DNA of 64,000 nt from Euclidia mi (Eukaryota > Arthropoda > Insecta > Lepidoptera > Erebidae): assembly GCA_944739405.2 (NCBI GenBank), contig OX123187.2, positions 75,004,450 to 75,068,449 of the forward strand, given 5' to 3'. Below, in pieces: positions 57,885 through 64,000 of the stretch (position 1 is its first letter; every line of letters starts with the position of its first letter). The translations under genes and the position numbers were made by a program. The notes beneath the pieces were generated by a model. It was given only the letters and a program-made list of their open reading frames with translations, had not been told where the DNA came from and made no database searches.

Positions 57885-58190
57885 ATAGCCTAGCGGAGAG
57901 ACCGACAGACTGCTACGCAGAGGGTCCGGGTTCGAATCCACGGCGCGCACCGATGACTATTCGGAGTTATGTGCGTATTAAATTGTTTATTATCGCTTGC
58001 TAAACGGTGAAAGAAAACATCGTGAGGAAACCTGCTTTTCTGAGAGTTCTCCATAATGTTCTCGAAAGACATGTGAAGTCTGCCAACCCGCACTTGGCCA
58101 GCATGGTGGACTATGGCCTTACCCTTCTCATAACGGGAAGAGGTCCTTGCCCAGCAGTGGGACAGTATAAAGGGCTGATGATGCTTACAG
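57885..58190 (+). mobile_element. tRNA SINE, second family, second of two in a row
   Basis: Head gcgatagcctagcggagagacc and gggttcgaatccacggcgcgc; body and tail as in the copy just before, about 85% alike by eye. Separate insertion, not a simple tandem copy, since short unrelated sequence lies between. Confidence 0.88.
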
Positions 58191-58394
58191 CGAGATCAAT
58201 ACACACTCGAGTTTATTTCTTTCTTCTTAACTTCACTGTTAAGTTTTGTATACGACAGGTTTTTGTGTACAACATTAAAACTATAGGCATTGAAAATTTA
58301 TTACGAACATAAATTGTAGCTGTGGCGTAGAATGGCTCATATCACTTAAAGTCAATCTCTTCGAAGTAAACTTTGCGCATTATCTAAATATTAA

Positions 58395-58595
58395 AATATA
58401 GCCTAGTGGAGACCAACGGACTCCTGCGGCGCGCATTACTGACTTCTTGAAGTTATGTACGTATTAATATGTTAATTATTGCTTGCCCGTTCGTCGGCTT
58501 GCACATTAAGCTGTAGGTTCAGGCTGTCATAAATATCTTTGACATTCGTTTTTGGGAGTCAGTAACTCTATCAGATTCTTTAAAAGTTTACAAAT
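58395..58595 (+). mobile_element. Worn SINE fragment, second family
   Basis: agcctagtggagaccaacggactcctgcgg, then cggcgcgcattactgac, aatatgttaattattgcttg and gtaggttcaggctgtcataaatatctttgac follow the SINE at 14945 in order. The B box is damaged. Confidence 0.75.
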
Positions 58596-58600
58596 ATCGG

Positions 58601-58692
58601 TAATATAAAATCATTTCCTCTAGGAAATGATTTTATATTATATACAAGAATATCAGTGCTACCTGTAGCACTGTAGCACTGATATTCTTGTA
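58601..58692. repeat. Two perfect hairpins side by side
   Basis: Hairpin 1: arms 58601-58619 and 58622-58640 (taatataaaatcatttcct), 19 bp perfect, loop ct. Hairpin 2: arms 58643-58662 and 58673-58692 (tacaagaatatcagtgctac), 20 bp perfect, 10-base loop that repeats part of the arm (tgtagcact). They lie within the SINE fragment region: the SINE motif cccggttgtcgtgaaag follows at 58697. Confidence 0.9.
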
Positions 58693-58699
58693 AAGACCC

Positions 58700-60300
58700 G
58701 GTTGTCGTGAAAGAGTTAAATTGTACTTAAATATAGGCCTAACGGTCTGTCACTGAATATTTAATTACTGTATTTAAATGTGACTGGCTTAAGTTCACGG
58801 CTTGTTTTATTTTATTATTTCGTTTCGTCAACAAGTTTTTGGTATTAATTGTATATTAGTTGTGGACTAATGATTATGAATAATTAAAATTGGGCGTTTT
58901 CTGTTTATAATGAAAATACAAATCTTTCCTCTTCATTATATTAGTATAGATTAATAAAACAATTTATACAATCTATTTACTAGAATCTACATAATCTATT
59001 GACGACTCTGAATCGTAGCGGGAGTGCAACCGACTGCAATGCCGAAGGTCACAGTTTCGATTCTCGCTCAACTTAAACATTTGTTTGGGACTAGATAGTG
59101 ATGTGTGTACGTGATAGAATATTATTGCTATAATTTACATATAATACATTAAAATAAATGTGTATAATACATAAAAATAAATGTAATTCTACTTTTTTAA
59201 TGCAACGCAGCAAGCAACAGCAGACGAAAAGAAATTCTACAGAAAAATTTTTGAGACACAATATTTTTATTTTGACCTCATTGAGAATCGATTTCCGCAA
59301 TATTAATAACGCAAGCAATAACAAATAGGTATATTATAAGTAGTCATTGAAGCCAATTAAAATTTCCATTTGAAAATTCAACGTGAATTCCCACAACAAT
59401 ATTCCGCAATTCTCCATCTTAAATACACAGTCCAATTAGTAAATATAAAACGTCACAGAATGAGCAATTGAGTGTACTTAAAATGAGACGTGGCATCAAA
59501 GTAAAATGTAACGAATTACAGAGAGGGGAAAATGTCAAAAATATATAATTACGGCGGTCTATTTTGGAGTTTGTTAGGAGGATGCAGTGGTATGGCTTCA
59601 AGGAGCTCTTTGGGTTCTGCTATGTTTAATAAATTAAGTCAGTCATTTTAAAACACACAGTGAGTTGAAAACATGCAGAGGAAACGCTTGATTCTCTATC
59701 AATCGACTATGTAATAGATAATTTAGCTCAATTATAAAGGTAAAAGCACAGACGTCGTCATATGTGGCTCATGGAATACCTGGGAATACTATATTGTAAA
59801 CCCTTAAAATAAAATAAACCTAAAAAATCCAAAAACTACTTCACTCACCTTTCTCGTATTTCTACATTAATGTCGTAGGATATAACATTTACTAACATGA
59901 CAATAACGCAGTACTTATAGCTTAATAGTCTTTGAAAATTGCATATTGGCTCTAAAAGACACATAAAAATTGCAAAACAGTGTTCTACCGCAAGCCATTT
60001 CAAGCATAATGAAACAAGAAAATTAGTAGTGCCAGAACCTCCTCCTAACGTTCACAAATCTCCATACGAAACCCTCCATCGTTTCACCGCGTTATACAAG
60101 TGCCTACTTTAAAATTCCGCCAACTCACATATGAACGTATAATGAGCGATTCAGAATTCCCTTTTCTCGTCTTAACGTCTGTTACAATTCAATTTTGCGA
60201 CACACACTACATATTTCTTAAGATTTTCACCTTGTACGAATGTTTTCGGCGTTTTTAGCACGTTTTCATTTGCAAATGAAATGTTTTTGTGTAAATTGAG
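58700..60300. other. AT-rich intergenic stretch
   Basis: A degenerate tRNA-like remnant is possible at 58998-59070 (gggagtgcaaccgactgc ... cacagtttcgattctcgc). No gene recognised. Confidence 0.45.
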
Positions 60301-60307
60301 TGCTTGT

Positions 60308-60590
60308 TGAGACTAAGGGCCTGTGCAAACCACGTTTGCAGATTGTTGTCATTTGTATCGATAGAAACGCGCGGCACCGGTGCGTCTGTATCGCTACACA
60401 CGCGCATTTGCATCGCGTCTGTATCGCTACACACGCGCGTCTGTATCGATTCAAACGCATATTTGAATTTATACAGGTGTGCAAAGGTCTACAGGCTGCG
60501 TCTGACTTGCATGCGTATCGCGTCTGTATCGCTACAAACGCGCATCAACACCGCGTTTAAAAAACGTGGTGTGCATAGTTCCTATGGATG
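60308..60590. mobile_element. MITE with short tandem motif
   Basis: Imperfect inverted ends taagggcctgtgcaaaccacg (left) and the complement of cgtggtgtgcatagttccta (right). The interior repeats gcgtctgtatcgctacacacgcg about four times (from 60381, 60415, 60437 and 60519, the last three with changes). GC-richer than its flanks, no coding. Confidence 0.7.
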
Positions 60591-62004
60591 TGCTTGCTTT
60601 GTAGGTGTTTTTGTTGCGTTTTGTACGAATGGAGTATTTGACAAATTTATTTTATGATACAAATATTACATAAATAAAATACTTAAATCTATTTTAAGAT
60701 CGTTTAAATAGCATGTCATTTAAAATTAAATGTGTCGGATACAGCCATTAGAATGACGTGCAACACGATACTATATATCAATTTCATGGTATCTCTAGTA
60801 CCTAGACTACCGCAGTCTTTGCCTTCAAAATAAACTCAGTGTATCACAAGTGTATCCTTAATACATGACACCAAACCCAAATAGTGTCTGGACGTTCCAA
60901 AGAACCTAATTAAATATTCTAACAGTAGTCAAATTCCAAATACCCTGTTTAATTCGGACGAATAAGTACTAACATGTCCAAAGGATTCCAATCCTTCAAT
61001 CTCTATCTAAAGATAAACGATATCCCGATTTAGATCCCAGCCTGTTGAATGAAACCTAAGACTCTTGTACCTTTCTGCCGAATAGTAACGTAGTCAGTTT
61101 GTAATCGATTTGTATGAATAATAACTATATCATTTCTACAAATTGAGTTTGCAATCGTACGTTTAACGTTAGCAATACAAGTGAAACTTATTCATATAAT
61201 AAACCACCGCTACTCGTATATTGACTTATTTTCCCGAGACACTATTTGGCTTACTTCTTAAAATCAGGCAGATCTTTTGTGTCAGTTAGGTTCGTACCCA
61301 GCAGGTGTTTTTATAAAATTTCTCGTAGCCTTACTACTTACGGCATTATGAACCAAAAAATCTGGCTTAAAAGACTTGCGCTTAACCATCGATCGTACTC
61401 ATACAAATTTCTAAATTCGATATCGTAAACTTACCTCAGACTGATAATTAAATTTTGGTAAATATAAGTTTATTGGTCGCTGTAGGAGAATACAATATAG
61501 CAGAAATATTCTAAACAACTTGTAATTGCACGGCTGAGCCAGAAAGCTGCAAGTACTAGCAAGCAAACGCCTTTGACTGCCTGACCAATAGAGCGAAGAG
61601 TAACAGAGCAATGTATAGAAATGGCTATTTCTGCTTTTATTTTCAATATTGTCTGTAAGTCATAAATACCACAGAGAGTATTATTGTAAATTCTTTAATT
61701 GAGAATGAGTGTAAACTAGATGGGTAAAATCATAAACATTTTGAACTGAATAAAACACCAGAGATAAATGCAGTGACAATCGCAAAAAAATTATGTTTAT
61801 TCACCCTAGCTCGAAAATAATTTATGTTTATTTTTATCTGTCTGTATGTAACTTTATAAAACTTTTCAAATTCCTTTTGACCTCTACAAAACAACATTTT
61901 CCATTGCATAGATTTTATTGTGGGGACAATAAGTTGTATCTTTAGTACATTTACGCATAAAATTCTGTATCATAAGCTCTTGTATTTCAACACGAGGTGA
62001 CCTT
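60591..62004. other. AT-rich intergenic stretch, no gene seen
   Basis: Short open frames only, no recognisable repeat. Confidence 0.5.
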
Positions 62005-62017
62005 AAACTTCAAAGGT

Positions 62018-62852
62018 AACATCAACATCGCAGCACCGCTGGGAGACTACAACACGGTCTACCAGGCCGAATGTTTTGGCATAATCATAGCTGCCAAAGC
62101 AATCATTGCACGTGAGGTAAGGGAAAGATCCATTAGGATCCTCTCAGATAGTAAGGCTGTCCTCTCAGCCCGCAAAATTCATACTATCACCTCGGCACTC
62201 ACGCTTGTATTCCACCAGAAACTAACAGAGGTAGGTAAACAAAACAAATTAACACTGCAATGCATCAAGGGCCATAGTGGCTCAAGAGGGAATGACGCAG
62301 CTGACGTACTTGCCAGAAGAGAGGCCAGTTTAGAGGTGGTGGGACCCGAGCCCATTATTCCCCTCCCTTCTGGTTTTTATCGCAACCTAGTAAGAAATAG
62401 GACCAGGACCCAACACAACCAGTCCTGGATTGGTATTGAAACATGTAGGCAGGCCAAAGAGGCTCTTCCCGCAGTAGACCGTAAGATAGCCAAACAAATC
62501 CTCCGGCTGTCCAAACAACAACTACGGACAGTCACGGCCGCCTACACATGACACGGATTCTTTAATAAACACCTATTTACTATAGGTATCACCGACAGCC
62601 CACTGTGCAGGGCCTGTATGGCAGCAGACGAGACGGCACCCCACCTGTTCATCGACTGCCCTGAGGTCGCACAGTACAGGCAGCAGTACCTGTCCAGATA
62701 CAGCACCCTGAGGGAAGCAGTGGGCCACATCAAGAGTCTGCTGGCTTCCCTCGAAGAGCTGGGGTGGCTCGAATGACGACACCATTCCCACCCGCACGCA
62801 AAATACACGCCAAGACGTGGAGTTGCGGAAACAGCCCGTGCCATCAAGTATC
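62018..62852 (+). mobile_element. 5'-truncated copy of the RNase H-bearing LINE
   Basis: Collinear with 2285-2942 plus 3975-4165 of the first LINE. The 3' end is ccatcaagtatc. It is flanked by aaacttcaaaggt (62005-62017) and aaacttcgaaggt (62853-62865), a 13-base target duplication with one difference. This copy shows what the first looked like before its internal insertion and inverted duplication. Confidence 0.9.
62019..62776 (+). pseudogene. LINE ORF2 C-terminus: partial RNase H and zinc motif
   Basis: The frame is continuous from the 5' truncation to TGA at 62774-62776, with a single in-frame TGA at 62549-62551 in AYT*HGFFNKH, where the first copy has Gly. Contents: YQAECFGIIIAAKAI and SDSKAVLSA (middle of RNase H), KGHSGSRGNDAADVLARREA (its last motif), then the zinc motif C-x2-C-x8-H-x4-C in CRACMAADETAPHLFIDC near 62613, and ELGWLE at the end. 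The first catalytic residues (TDGS) are cut off by the 5' truncation, so it cannot be functional. Confidence 0.9.
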
Positions 62853-62865
62853 AAACTTCGAAGGT

Positions 62866-63389
62866 CAGACTGCAGTGTCATCAAAGACAATTAATTTGAG
62901 ATTGCTTTATTTTTTTAAAACTTACTGAGTGGTGTTGGAATTATTTATATGATACATAAGTTTATGATATAATAATTTAATATTCAAAGTCAATTTAATA
63001 TTGAGGTTCAATAACATTCTCATATGACTTTATTATCAATTTATAGATTTTTAAATATTCAAATTAACGATTTTACACATTCGAAATTTGTAAACTGCAT
63101 ACAAGTTTATTCTATGGATGTTAATCACGTTAATAGACTGATCCAAAATCATAAGCTATCCGAGATTAAGCCTTGTTATATAATAAATATGAATCATCCG
63201 TCAAAATGAATTGAATGGTTCATTTGTAAATGCATTACAAAATGTAAAAATATTTTTACACTACTTCGGCCGCAGATCCGCCCGCTCGATAGACATATTC
63301 TTACGACACCTTTTATCACGATAACAATTAGCCTTCCTCACCTCACCTCCACCCTCCTTCCTATCGCCGCTCATGAAAATCATACATAC
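62866..63389. other. AT-rich intergenic stretch, no gene seen
   Basis: A 61-codon plus-strand frame at 63024-63209 shows no motif; not called. Confidence 0.5.
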
Positions 63390-63840
63390 ATAATTTTACT
63401 CACGCCTAGATAACAGAACGCTACTTGCTTCTATCCTTACAAACCTTAACGTGCTTGCTCTACTTTAATTACTCTTTTCAAACATGCTCGCTGGTTTCGG
63501 GTTCTTCGGACCTTTCCGTTTCTTAGGACGTCTCCATTTTTGGTCGACGAATGTTCGACGAGGTCTGCCGCGAGCGACTTGCCCACACACATTTGCCATA
63601 TATATCTGATTCGTCATTCTTTCGTCACTCGTCCGCTCCACGTATTCAAACCACCTCAGCATTCCTTTCTCAATCCTTGTCATAACACTTTCTTTCACAC
63701 TTCTGTCCACTGTACTCTCATTTACACAATAATCATCATGAGGTATCAATGTAGACACACAGCAACCGTTACGTGTGTGTGTAACTGACCGTGCATACTT
63801 CACTTTTCGAGAATATGACCTCAAAACTCTACCCACTCTT
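63390..63840 (-). pseudogene. RTE LINE 3' end remnant
   Basis: Minus strand, same family as 24086-24560: VMTRIEKGMLRWFEYVERTSDERMTNQIYMANVCGQVARGRPRRTFVDQ, then a frame change into the RRACVERV region and a 3' tail ending ctcacgcc with catacatacata. The N-terminal side departs from the family near 63725. The window's right end (63841-64000) has no recognisable feature. Confidence 0.85.
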
Positions 63841-64000
63841 TGAATTTGCTTGCGCAGTGGTTGGAAACGGAAGGTCCGCCTTCCGTGTTTGAATTCGGCG
63901 GTTTGATGTCCAAACGGAACAAATACCAGCGATGCTTTAACTTCGAGTATTTCTGCTGCAATGTTTACGTTTGTGATTGAGATATTAGAAGCATATCTGC

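Overview
This window looks like a piece of a moth or butterfly (Lepidoptera) genome made almost entirely of transposable elements. The lineage call rests on three things: tRNA-derived SINEs of the Metulj type (head CCGTGTGGTTG, tail of GTAT repeats), small Helitrons with the start TCCTACTAATATTATAAATG and the end GAAGCCGCGGGC-AAAGCTAG, and RTE-clade LINEs like those described from butterflies. I found no convincing host gene, no intact tRNA or rRNA gene and no bacterial-type operon. Every long coding stretch I recognise belongs to a mobile element, and each carries stops, frameshifts or truncations.

Layout. 1-4170: decayed RNase H-bearing LINE (+), interrupted by a 1 kb insertion. 4550-6107: 3' part of a Ty1/copia element (-). 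6134-6360: fold-back MITE. 6361-7925: BovB-like RTE LINE (-). 9.3-15.9 kb: SINEs, a 2 kb long-inverted-repeat element with a SINE inside, and the first copy of a GC-rich poly(A) repeat sitting inside a SINE. 17.4-19.9 kb: second GC-rich copy, then a complete but dead Tc1-like transposon. 21.2-23.0 kb: a TA-flanked non-autonomous transposon and a Helitron. 24.1-28.9 kb: a full-length RTE LINE with a 12 bp target-site duplication, itself split by a TTAA-flanked transposon. 30-35 kb: SINE remnants and GC-rich patches. 36.9-37.9 kb: LINE 3' end. 38.0-39.8 kb: terminal-inverted-repeat element with a 5S rRNA-like segment. 43.2-45.0 kb: Helitron with a seven-unit minisatellite. 45.7-49.6 kb: Ty3/gypsy element (small membrane ORF, gag, protease, reverse transcriptase, RNase H; no integrase). 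50.7-52.4 kb: one LINE nested in another, flanked by SINE pieces. 53.4-56.7 kb: RTE LINE with a 13 bp target-site duplication, split by a 1.4 kb transposon whose ends read CACAGTG and whose decayed ORF resembles the C-terminus of Transib/RAG1 transposases. 56.9-58.7 kb: third GC-rich copy inside a SINE, more SINEs and two hairpins. 60.3 kb: MITE. 62.0-62.9 kb: second copy of the first LINE, with its own target-site duplication. 63.4-63.8 kb: RTE 3' end.

How the parts relate. The intact-looking RTE shares both its 5' head and its 3' tail with the SINEs, so it is the likely source of the machinery that copied them. The GC-rich repeat has poly(A), 12-15 bp target duplications and a series of stem-loops, and all three copies lie in or against a SINE. 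The best candidates for something new are this structured GC-rich retroelement and the CACAGTG-ended transposon. All boundaries and family calls come from reading the sequence; no database search was run.
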